Below are positions 47,050 through 54,757 of a stretch of DNA of 64,000 nt, in pieces. Location: assembly GCA_944332075.1 (NCBI GenBank), contig CALVJL010000003.1, forward strand, positions 62,001-126,000, read 5' to 3'. This stretch comes from an uncultured Bacilli bacterium (GTDB lineage: Bacteria > Bacillota_I > Bacilli_A > RFN20 > CAG-449). The notes beneath the pieces are model-generated. The model had not been told where the DNA came from and did not search any database. It saw only the letters and a program-made list of their open reading frames with translations. Numbering within the stretch: the stretch's first letter is position 1; each line of letters starts with the position of its first letter. The position numbers and the translations under genes are program-made.

Positions 47050-49671
47050 TTAATCATTGATACCTGGAATAATAATTTCTTCAGGTTCCGCACCTTTATT
47101 ACGATTTTGTTTAGCTAATTTTTCTCTCTTAGCCATCAATTTTTTAGCTCTTCTTTCTTTAAGTTTGGTATTTTTAAATTTCTTTTCAAAGACAGAAGCT
47201 AAAGGTGTAACCATGAAAACAGCAAATACGCCATTGATGAATAATGTAATCGCGAAGACGATATAAATATTCATCATTCCAATTGGTGAGAATGGAATTA
47301 ATACAAGAGATAAAACGGTGAAACAAGCAAATGATAATCCCATCTGTGTAACATTGCGCTTATAAGCTTTTTCAAGTAATTCCACTCTTTGATCGCTAGT
47401 AGTAATTTTAATCTTAGATTCATTTTTAAGTTGATTTAGTGATGTACCAAATGGAATCATAAATAGCAATGAGAGAAGCATTCCGCCAAGAATAGCAATT
47501 CCAAGATAAGCCGAGGTCTCAAAGCGAGCTAAAGATAAAATCGCAATAGCAATAAACGTTGAACCAGCAACAGAGATCATTGATGCTAAAGCCATCGTAT
47601 AACGATATCTTATTAAGAAGTAAACAAAGACAATACCTAATGAAACACCCATCAAAACAAATGTATTATAGAAATCGCTTGTAACAATACCAGGAGTAAC
47701 AGTATATGAATTGATCATTGGTCCTTCGTAACCTTCCATCGCATCAAAGGTTCTAACAAAATTATCAAGTGCGATATATGTTTCGCTATCAAGTGATAGA
47801 GGTGATGATAAATCAGCGTAGAAATATAAATATGTATCTCCATCTTGTCCAAAAGGATTTTCCATATTTGTTACGACCCAAGAATTTGTTACTTCAACTT
47901 CGCCAAATGAATTAATATAAGCGACAAAATTATCTAATTGGGTTCCTTCAACAGGTGTGAAATTATCTGGCATTTTTTCCTCAAAGAGAGTTTCAATGCT
48001 TGTCCTAACTTCAATTCTGCCAAATGGTTCAAATGAATTATAGTTAAATGCACCAGCGGTGAATCCTAATGTAATTAAAGAAACAGCTGATAATGCAACT
48101 AGTCCGAGATAAACTCCTAAAGTGGCCTTAAATCCTTTTTTAACATTTAATTTTTGAATTGAATTTTCTGGAACTAAACTTGTTCCGTCACCAGAATCAT
48201 TAATGTATTTATCATTGATACGATATAATTTATGTTTAGTTTCTAGTTTACTGTTAAAGAGGAAATGATTGAGAATACGTGAAACTAAGAAAACCAAAAT
48301 AACGTTGAGCAATGATGAGAAGACAAAGAATAATGCGAAGTTTTGAATACTTTGACGAGATAATAAACTAAGGACAATACCTAATACCAAGAAAATAACG
48401 GTGGTATCAGCAGCGGTAGAAATTGTTTTTCTAAATCCTTCTGCAGAAGCTTTGCTAATAACTCTGCCGAGATAAACTTCTTCTTTGATTCGGCGATAAT
48501 AAACACATAACATGTTCACTGCAAATCCAAAAGTCACAACGATAGAAATAATAGTTATTGGGTTAACGATAAATCCAAATAGATTGAGAATGAACATATC
48601 AGCAAGAGCTGTTAAGGCAACTCCAATAGCACCCGAGATTGCCATAAAGCCATATGATACTAATAAAAAGATGCAAACTAGCAAAGTGCTAACAATAAAT
48701 GTTACATTCATCCACATCACAGCATCGCTACCATATTCCGGAGTATAGCTGCGGCGATATACTTCAGTAATTTCATAATTACTTAAACTCTTTTGATTGA
48801 ACATTCTTTCAAATGAATGAGCAGATTCAGCGTTCATCAAAATTGTCGATTCTGTGTTTGCTGCATATCCATAGGCTGCGAAAGTTAGATAATAGCGCGC
48901 ATCTTCGCCTTCGCCTTCAACTGTAAACGTTGAATTGTCAACGCCTTCGCTTTCGCCAGTTGTTGTTTTCCAAACGCGATGTGGATCATATGCTGATGAA
49001 GTCGTTGTATCATCGCTTGATGATTCAGATAAATCAATAACTGCTAAAACCTTGCTTTGAAGTTGTTCGCCTGTCATACCAAATGTTTCTGAAACATAAT
49101 TAGTATCAGCTAAATCAGTATAGTCTAAATCATCAGTTTTTCCTTGCCATAAGACAAGTAATGAATTTCCAACTTCATCTTTAGCATTATTGATAACGCC
49201 TTGTACTTCTGAAGTAACTTCAAGACGGATATATGCTTGATTTTGATAATTGTATAAAACTTCAGCAGATCCTGGAATAATCGGGTCGCTATCAGTTCCA
49301 TCAGTACCATCAGTAGTATAGAAAGAGAAATTACCAGATGATCCGACACTTCTTAAAATATTGTCAACGCTATTAGAATTACGTGAACCTAATACGATTT
49401 TAACTTCGTAATTATTTTCTCCATCGGATGCCTTTTGAATGCTATAATTCGTAGCACCAGAAGCTTCGAGACGATCACCCATAACGCTAACAACGTTATC
49501 GATATCAATTGTAGTCTCTTCATTACCAGCACCGGAAATTTTATATAAAACTTCTGTACCATTAGCAAATTCCTGGGAATATGAGAGGTTTTCATTAATC
49601 CCTTGAACATTAAATAGCACCAATCCGAGCATGGAGATCGTCAAGACGATAAATGCAATTAATCGACGCAT
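47050..49671 (-). CDS. secDF: Protein translocase subunit SecDF (fused)
   Basis: Single polypeptide combining SecD and SecF, as in Bacillus, which uses the proton motive force to complete protein export. An N-terminal helix is followed by a large external P1 domain (about residues 30-310), a block of membrane helices (about 320-475), a second external domain with GRIEVRTSIETLFEEK (about 530-650), and a second block of helices (about 660-850). RND-type motifs such as the helix-rich stretch after SGAIGVALTALADMFILN are present. Length is 873 residues, longer than typical (about 740-760), with the excess in the P1 domain (Ser/Thr/Asp-rich). AGGAGG precedes the ATG. Confidence 0.9.
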   Translation of the reverse strand: MRRLIAFIVLTISMLGLVLFNVQGINENLSYSQEFANGTEVLYKISGAGNEETTIDIDNVVSVMGDRLEASGATNYSIQKASDGENNYEVKIVLGSRNSNSVDNILRSVGSSGNFSFYTTDGTDGTDSDPIIPGSAEVLYNYQNQAYIRLEVTSEVQGVINNAKDEVGNSLLVLWQGKTDDLDYTDLADTNYVSETFGMTGEQLQSKVLAVIDLSESSSDDTTTSSAYDPHRVWKTTTGESEGVDNSTFTVEGEGEDARYYLTFAAYGYAANTESTILMNAESAHSFERMFNQKSLSNYEITEVYRRSYTPEYGSDAVMWMNVTFIVSTLLVCIFLLVSYGFMAISGAIGVALTALADMFILNLFGFIVNPITIISIVVTFGFAVNMLCVYYRRIKEEVYLGRVISKASAEGFRKTISTAADTTVIFLVLGIVLSLLSRQSIQNFALFFVFSSLLNVILVFLVSRILNHFLFNSKLETKHKLYRINDKYINDSGDGTSLVPENSIQKLNVKKGFKATLGVYLGLVALSAVSLITLGFTAGAFNYNSFEPFGRIEVRTSIETLFEEKMPDNFTPVEGTQLDNFVAYINSFGEVEVTNSWVVTNMENPFGQDGDTYLYFYADLSSPLSLDSETYIALDNFVRTFDAMEGYEGPMINSYTVTPGIVTSDFYNTFVLMGVSLGIVFVYFLIRYRYTMALASMISVAGSTFIAIAILSLARFETSAYLGIAILGGMLLSLLFMIPFGTSLNQLKNESKIKITTSDQRVELLEKAYKRNVTQMGLSFACFTVLSLVLIPFSPIGMMNIYIVFAITLFINGVFAVFMVTPLASVFEKKFKNTKLKERRAKKLMAKREKLAKQNRNKGAEPEEIIIPGIND

Positions 49672-49801
49672 ATATTTCCTCCTAAAAGTTCATAATCAAG
49701 AACAATTCCTTTTATATATTAATAATATATAAACAATTGCTTTTTTAATATACAACTAATAATGTTTATTTTCAACAATAACAACGACTTTTCTAACCCA
49801 T

Positions 49802-50809
49802 TTACCTTAACAATGAAGCGAATGTATTTATTTTTAAATGCTCATACGCTTTTTCGGTGGCGACTCTTCCGCGCGGAGTTTTATTAATTAATCCAAGTTT
49901 CAGTAAATATGGTTCATATACTTCTTCAAGATTTCTAACTTCTTCACCAATTGTTGAAGAAAGAGTTTCTAAACCAACCGGTCCACCATTAAATCGCTTA
50001 ATGAGCGCTTCAAGGTAGTGAAGATCAATTTCGTCAAGACCTAATTCATCAATTTTCAAGCGCTTTAAAGCATCTAGAGCAATATTTTCATCAATATATG
50101 TCTGATCATTGAAAGTTGCAAAATCGCGAACACGACGATAGATTCTGTTTGCAATACGCGGAGTTCCACGGCTCCGTTTTGCAATTTCTTCAGCGCCTTC
50201 TTGTGAAATTGGCATTGAAAAAACACGGCTTGTCCTTTTTATGATTTTCATCAATTCTTCTAAAGAATAGTAATCTAACCTATGAGTTATACCGAAGCGG
50301 TCACGTAGTGGCGAAGTTAAATCACCAGGTTTGGTTGTTGCCCCAACAAGCGTGAATGGCTTTAACTGAATCGTAATATTTCTAGCATCCTCATCACGGC
50401 CTAGCAAAAAGGTTAGTTTATAATCTTCCATTGCTTCATAAAGTATTTCTTCAACTATACGAGGTAAACGATGTATTTCATCGATAAACAAAACATCACC
50501 TTCGCCAAGATTTGATAAAATCATCGCTAAATCCGCTGGTTTTTCAATTGATGGACCATTAACCAAACGAATATTACTATTCATTTCGTGGGCGATAACA
50601 TAAGCTAATGTTGTTTTGCCCAATCCAGGCGGACCATAGAGCAAAATATGATCAAGAGGTTCATCACGGTTGATCGCTGCCTTGATAAAAACGCAAAGAT
50701 TTTCTTTAAAATCTTCTTGTCCGACATACTCATCCAAAGTCAATGGTCTCAATGTGAGGTCGACTTCTTCTTCTTTATTTTCCAAAACTGGGTCTAATAA
50801 TCTATCCAT
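49802..50809 (-). CDS. ruvB: Holliday junction helicase RuvB
   Basis: AAA+ motor for branch migration. Walker A ILLYGPPGLGKTTLAYVIA, Walker B LFIDEIHRLP, sensor-1 VGATTKPGDLTSPLRDRFG, and a C-terminal winged helix with PRGRVATEKAYEHL. Length is 335 residues. Its start overlaps the ruvA stop by one base. No ruvC is in the window, as in most Bacillota, which use RecU. Confidence 0.97.
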   Translation of the reverse strand: MDRLLDPVLENKEEEVDLTLRPLTLDEYVGQEDFKENLCVFIKAAINRDEPLDHILLYGPPGLGKTTLAYVIAHEMNSNIRLVNGPSIEKPADLAMILSNLGEGDVLFIDEIHRLPRIVEEILYEAMEDYKLTFLLGRDEDARNITIQLKPFTLVGATTKPGDLTSPLRDRFGITHRLDYYSLEELMKIIKRTSRVFSMPISQEGAEEIAKRSRGTPRIANRIYRRVRDFATFNDQTYIDENIALDALKRLKIDELGLDEIDLHYLEALIKRFNGGPVGLETLSSTIGEEVRNLEEVYEPYLLKLGLINKTPRGRVATEKAYEHLKINTFASLLR

Positions 50810-51396
50810 TATTTACCTGCCTTTTTTAAAACTTCAGAAACAATTTCTGATGCTGATAAAGTTTCGGGTATTTTTAAAAGATAACTATCGATATCACCTT
50901 TTTTGAATCCAAGTGAAAGTAAAACTTTTTTTGCATCTTCTTGATTTTGATTAAGAGATAAAGAAAGATTATTTTGATTCAAAGCAATATTAGTTAATGT
51001 AGAAGATCTTAGCGATCCTTTTAAATCAAGAATAATTTGTCCTGCCGCTTTAGCTCCAATTGACGGAAGTTTTTTTAATGCTTTAATATTATCTGTTTCA
51101 ACCCAAGTTAAAAATTCATCAACAGAAACATTATGAAGAGCGCTTATGGCTGTTTTTGGTCCAATCCCTTTAACAGTGATTAATTTATTAAAAAGATTTT
51201 TCTCTTCTTTTGTCCGAAATCCCACAAGTAATTCATCATCATCTTTAACGATATGCTGAGTGTAAACAAGCATTTCCTCTCCGACAATAAAATCATGTGG
51301 ATTGATAATTGATATTTCAAAACCGATTCCTCCAACATCAATCACCGCCATCTCATCGGTAACGAGGCTAACTCTTCCGCGTAAATAATAATACAT
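50809..51396 (-). CDS. ruvA: Holliday junction DNA helicase subunit RuvA
   Basis: 195-residue subunit that recognises four-way junctions and loads RuvB. The N-terminal OB domain begins MYYYLRGRVSLVTDEMAVIDVGGIGFEI; the paired helix-hairpin-helix motifs are LITVKGIGPKTAISAL and LKKLPSIGAKAAGQIILDLK; the small C-terminal domain (ALLSLGF-like KKVLLSLGFKKGDI) binds RuvB. GAGGT precedes the ATG. Confidence 0.96.
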   Translation of the reverse strand: MYYYLRGRVSLVTDEMAVIDVGGIGFEISIINPHDFIVGEEMLVYTQHIVKDDDELLVGFRTKEEKNLFNKLITVKGIGPKTAISALHNVSVDEFLTWVETDNIKALKKLPSIGAKAAGQIILDLKGSLRSSTLTNIALNQNNLSLSLNQNQEDAKKVLLSLGFKKGDIDSYLLKIPETLSASEIVSEVLKKAGK

Positions 51397-51413
51397 TTCT
51401 TACCTCTATTAAA

Positions 51414-51458
51414 AAAGCGTACCCGCTTTCTTTATTGTAAACTTTTTCGGTACGCTTT
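51414..51458 (-). terminator. Terminator-like hairpin after obg
   Basis: On the minus strand AAAGCGTACC (51458-51449) pairs with GGTACGCTTT (51423-51414), a perfect 10-bp stem with a 25-nt loop, followed by TTT. It separates obg from ruvA. Confidence 0.65.
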
Positions 51459-51461
51459 GCA

Positions 51462-52739
51462 TTAGGAATAATATTCAAATTCAAAGTCACAAAGGGTGAC
51501 AGTGTCACCATCTTGAGCCCCCATCTTAGCTAAGGCTTCATCAACGCCGAGTTTTCTAAGCGTGGCAATTAATCTTTCAATTCCTTCATCAGTTGATAAA
51601 TTGATCAAAGAATAAGTCCGCTCAATTCTTTCGCCTTGAATTTTAAAGCGATGGGCTCCTGTTCTGACGATTTCAAATTCTTTCTTCGCCTCTTCAAGAG
51701 CATCATAGACTTTGACCTTTTCTCCCTTATCTTCATATATAGGGAAATAATCAGTTTGCTTAACTAAATCAGCAAGATAATATAATAATTCCTTGATGTT
51801 TTCATGAAGTAATGAAGAAATTAAAAATACTTTATAATTTTTTTCTTCCAATACTTTAGCTATTTTTTCAGCCTTTTGACGAGATTCTTCGTCTTCAACT
51901 TTGTTTATCGCTACAACCATTGGCCTTTCAAGAAGGTGATAGCCATATGTGTCAAGTTCATGATTAATATCTTCAAAATCCTTCAATGGATCTTCTCTTT
52001 CAATATCGAGAATATGCAGTAAAACTTTACAGCGTTCAACATGTCTAAGAAAAGTTAATCCTAAACCCTTACCCTCAGATGCACCTTTAATCAAACCGGG
52101 TAAATCTGCTATAACAAAATGATTATCCTCATCTAATTCAACCATTCCTAAAACCGGGACAATGGTCGTGAACGGATAGTCACCGATTTCTGGTCTAGCT
52201 GACGATACCACATTGACAAAAGTGGACTTTCCAACGCTTGGAAATCCGACAAGACCAACGTCAGCGATTAATTTTAATTCTAACGTTAAAACTTTTTCTT
52301 CACCAGGTAAACCATTTTCTGCAATTCTTGGTGCCCGGTTGCGCGATGAAGCAAAGCAAGCATTTCCACGTCCGCCACGGCCGCCTTTACAAATCATGAA
52401 AGTTTGATTTTCTTCTTTCATATCAACAATAAAATTATGTCCTGGTTCTTGATAAACAACCGTTCCGATTGGTACTTCAAGATAGATATCTTTACCCTTA
52501 GCACCATACATTTTTTTCGCCATGCCATCTTCACCATCGCTAGCAATGACTTTCCGAGCATGACGATAATTAATCAATGTCGAAGTATGATTTGTTGCTA
52601 CAAAGTAAATAGATCCGCCGCGGCCACCATTTCCGCCGGAAGGTCCACCCCGCTCAACAAATTTTTCATGATGAAAAGCGATGGCACCGTCTCCGCCTTT
52701 TCCTGATTTGACAGTTAATTTTGCCCGATCGATAAACAT
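51462..52739 (-). CDS. obg: GTPase Obg/CgtA
   Basis: Ribosome-associated GTPase for 50S maturation and stress control. Residues 1-160 are the glycine-rich Obg domain (FIDRAKLTVKSGKGGDGAIAF, GGPSGGNGGRGGSIYF). The G domain carries GFPSVGKSTFVN (G1), DYPFTTIVPVLG (G2), IADLPGLIKGAS (G3) and AINKVE (G4). A C-terminal OCT domain follows. ATG 52739 (MFIDRAKL) has GGAGG with 7-nt spacing. Length is 425 residues. Confidence 0.97.
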   Translation of the reverse strand: MFIDRAKLTVKSGKGGDGAIAFHHEKFVERGGPSGGNGGRGGSIYFVATNHTSTLINYRHARKVIASDGEDGMAKKMYGAKGKDIYLEVPIGTVVYQEPGHNFIVDMKEENQTFMICKGGRGGRGNACFASSRNRAPRIAENGLPGEEKVLTLELKLIADVGLVGFPSVGKSTFVNVVSSARPEIGDYPFTTIVPVLGMVELDEDNHFVIADLPGLIKGASEGKGLGLTFLRHVERCKVLLHILDIEREDPLKDFEDINHELDTYGYHLLERPMVVAINKVEDEESRQKAEKIAKVLEEKNYKVFLISSLLHENIKELLYYLADLVKQTDYFPIYEDKGEKVKVYDALEEAKKEFEIVRTGAHRFKIQGERIERTYSLINLSTDEGIERLIATLRKLGVDEALAKMGAQDGDTVTLCDFEFEYYS

Positions 52740-52754
52740 TACTTTTCCTCCTTT

Positions 52755-52781
52755 AAAAAAGACCACCATTTTCTGGTGGTC
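52755..52781 (-). terminator. Rho-independent terminator between rpmA and obg
   Basis: On the minus strand GACCACCA (52781-52774) pairs with TGGTGGTC (52768-52761), loop GAAAA, followed by TTTTTT. The obg ribosome-binding site follows at once, so obg needs read-through or its own promoter. Confidence 0.85.
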
Positions 52782-52786
52782 ATTTA

Positions 52787-53074
52787 TTACATTTCTACTG
52801 GATAAACAGAAGCTTGTTTTCTCTTTTTGCCAACTCTTTCGAATTTGACAATTCCATCAACTGTAGCGAAGATTGTGTCATCTCCACCGCGCATGCAATT
52901 TACACCTGGATAAATTTTTGTGCCGCGTTGACGATAAATGATTGAACCAGCAGTAGCGAATTCACCATCAGATTTTTTTGCGCCTAATCTCTTTGATTCT
53001 GAATCACGGCCGTTCTTAGTAGAACTGACACCTTTCTTCGAAGCAAATAATTGAATATTTAATAAAAACTTCAT
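52787..53074 (-). CDS. rpmA: 50S ribosomal protein L27 (with cleavable N-terminal extension)
   Basis: 95 residues. The N-terminus [18 protein letters not shown] has the extension seen in Firmicute L27, cut after the Phe before ASKKG by the protease Prp encoded next door. Then come [37 protein letters not shown] and GRG-like strands. ATG 53074 is preceded by GAGGTG with 6-nt spacing. Confidence 0.96.
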   Translation of the reverse strand: MKFLLNIQLFASKKGVSSTKNGRDSESKRLGAKKSDGEFATAGSIIYRQRGTKIYPGVNCMRGGDDTIFATVDGIVKFERVGKKRKQASVYPVEM

Positions 53075-53091
53075 TTTTTGCACCTCTTTCA

Positions 53092-53379
53092 TTACTTGAT
53101 CTTGATATATTGAGGATATGCTTCTTCTAAGGTTTTTAACTGAATAAGCATCGTTCTTAACGTTTCATTATTCGTGTTATTAACCTCAACATAAGCATCG
53201 CCCTCAGCGAGATGAATCACCTTAATTTCATCATCCCGTAAGGCATTAAAGCCTCCTGTAACGATTGCCGAAGCCGCAGCGCAGACAAGATCTTTTCCGC
53301 ACTCAGCATAATCAGCATGTCCGGAAATCTTCAAACCGATGATTTCCTGGTCTTTTTTGATTAAAGTAACTTTAATCAT
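53092..53379 (-). CDS. prp: Ribosomal-processing cysteine protease Prp
   Basis: 95-residue protease that removes the N-terminal extension of L27, essential in Staphylococcus. The catalytic His and Cys are visible in [23 protein letters not shown] (His21, Cys33). It lies between rplU and rpmA as in other Firmicutes; the prp/L27-extension pair is intact. Confidence 0.92.
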   Translation of the reverse strand: MIKVTLIKKDQEIIGLKISGHADYAECGKDLVCAAASAIVTGGFNALRDDEIKVIHLAEGDAYVEVNNTNNETLRTMLIQLKTLEEAYPQYIKIK

Positions 53380-53385
53380 CGATAA

Positions 53386-53694
53386 TTAAGCATTGATGGC
53401 TTTAATCGTTAACCGAGTGTATGGTTGACGATGGCCGCTTAACCGACGGTAATTAGCTTTGCTCTTGTATTTGAAAACAAGAACTTTCTTTTCTTTTCCT
53501 TGCTTGTCAATAGAAGCAGTAACAGTGGCATCTTTAACATATGGTGCACCGACTTTTAACTTATCACCGCTTACTAAGAGAACCTTATCAAAAGTGACTT
53601 CTGAATTAACTTCTCCTTCGATTTTTTCAACGTAGATAGTTTGACCTACTTCGACCTTGACTTGCTTTCCGCCAGTCTCAATAATTGCGTACAT
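53386..53694 (-). CDS. rplU: 50S ribosomal protein L21
   Basis: 102 residues. Canonical start [25 protein letters not shown] and end [29 protein letters not shown] 53694 has GGAGGTG at 6-nt spacing; nine upstream codons are not supported. It heads the rplU-prp-rpmA group and is preceded by a leader region. Confidence 0.97.
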   Translation of the reverse strand: MYAIIETGGKQVKVEVGQTIYVEKIEGEVNSEVTFDKVLLVSGDKLKVGAPYVKDATVTASIDKQGKEKKVLVFKYKSKANYRRLSGHRQPYTRLTIKAINA

Positions 53695-53800
53695 TTTCGC
53701 ACCTCCTAATAATATAGTCATGACTCGCTCTTAAGGTAGATTTTCATCTTTAAAAGACCTCTTCAATGCGGTTGGGCCCCTATATTAGGCTACAACATAG
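53695..53800 (-). promoter_or_regulatory. Probable L21-type leader of the rplU operon
   Basis: About 100 nt of structured, relatively GC-rich sequence precede rplU, with GGGGCCCAACCGC near 53770-53785 and AGAGGTCTTTT near 53755. In Firmicutes this position carries the L21 leader, an autoregulatory RNA. I base the call on position and composition; I could not check the consensus. Confidence 0.5.
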
Positions 53801-53845
53801 TTAAAATATCATTTTTCTTTAATTTTAGCAATGAAAATTTAACAT

Positions 53846-54540
53846 TTAGAAAAGATTATTTTCCTGATATTTTATTTCTTTGTTTAAAGATAAAGAAAAG
53901 AAACTATTTTTACCAATTATTAAATGATCGATTAAGGTAACATTTATCATACCTAATATGACTTGGATATTTTTTGTCTCTTCCAAATCGCCGCGCGACG
54001 GTGAAAGGTTATCTGATGGATGATTATGGGCGATATATAATTTTTTTGCATGGTGAAAAAGGCATTCTTCCATGATTTTTTTGGGATACAAAGAGACGCT
54101 GCTTTCACCTCCGCTGGCTACAACTTCTGCATATAACAGTTTTTGATTTTTATCAAGCATTATTAAAGCAAGATGCTCTTCTTTTTTTTCACAAATTAAA
54201 CTTTTAAATATATTTCCGGCACCTATTAAACTAATAGTTTCTTTGGCTAATGCCTCTTGTTTTTTACTCGCAAATAAATTTCATTAATTGCAGTAATTTT
54301 AACAGCTTTAGCTAATTTTATTCCATCATTTGACATTAGTTCATCAAGTGATAACTTTAAAATTTCGCTGAGGCTACCATATTTTTTTATAAGTCCATAA
54401 CTAATATCAAAAACATCTTTATTTTTATTTCCATAGCCGATTAATATAGCGATTAGTTCGATATCGCTCAATTGATCAATTCCCGTCAGTAATGCTTTTT
54501 CTCGCGGTCTTTGTTGCTTGATAAGATTTTTTATTCCCAT
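53846..54540 (-). CDS. radC: RadC (JAB-domain) protein split by a frame change
   Basis: The frame from 54540 encodes the RadC helix-hairpin-helix part (RPREKALLTGIDQLSDIELIAILIGYG) and stops at 54247. The frame ending at 53846 encodes the JAB metalloprotease-like domain with the motif AHNHPSDNLSPSRGD. The second frame reads back open across the junction, starting with KQEALAKETISLIGAGN, so both halves belong to one normal RadC of about 230 residues. At the junction the first frame reads GTA AAA AAC (heptamer A AAA AAC at 54265-54259), a classical -1 slippery sequence. A -1 slip joins the halves exactly. Alternatives are a one-base deletion (pseudogene) or a sequencing error in the A run. The function of RadC is unclear. 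It overlaps the leader peptide by 10 nt. Confidence 0.75.
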
Positions 54541-54704
54541 GTAAATTTAAATCCGCCCGGTAATGTAGTCGAACCCTCACTCGACATAAATAACCGATAA
54601 ACTATTACAGCAACTATCGCCGCGACCATAACAGCCATGACTGCAGCAACCGTTAGTTCTCCTCCTTTAAGATTTTTCATTTCTTCTATAGTTAATTCTC
54701 TCAT
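54531..54704 (-). CDS. Small peptide with a double-glycine leader (bacteriocin/pheromone-like)
   Basis: 57 residues. The first 15, MRELTIEEMKNLKGG, fit the double-glycine leader pattern (L-x-x-E-L-x-x-I-x-G-G type) of bacteriocins and quorum peptides exported by peptidase-containing ABC transporters. The rest is a 42-residue piece with a hydrophobic Ala/Val/Ile/Met helix (about 19-36) and a Gly/Ser/Thr-rich end. ATG 54704 has AAGGAGGA with ideal spacing, and that ribosome-binding site lies within a terminator hairpin. No transporter, immunity or regulator gene is nearby. It could be a pore-forming bacteriocin-like peptide, a signal, or a simple membrane peptide; only the leader resemblance is seen. 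Confidence 0.65.
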   Translation of the reverse strand: MRELTIEEMKNLKGGELTVAAVMAVMVAAIVAVIVYRLFMSSEGSTTLPGGFKFTWE

Positions 54705-54740
54705 AAAAAAATCCTCCTTATTTAACAAATAGGGAGGATT
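54705..54740 (-). terminator. Terminator of valS whose 3' arm is the next gene's Shine-Dalgarno
   Basis: On the minus strand AATCCTCC (54740-54733) pairs with GGAGGATT (54717-54710); an inner TATTT / AAATA stem extends it to 13 of 14 pairs around a GTT loop, followed by a T run that abuts the ATG of the leader peptide. The same GGAGG is that peptide's ribosome-binding site. The structure should both stop valS transcripts and hide the ribosome-binding site in any read-through RNA. Confidence 0.8.
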
Positions 54741-54757
54741 GAACAAATGTGATTAAA

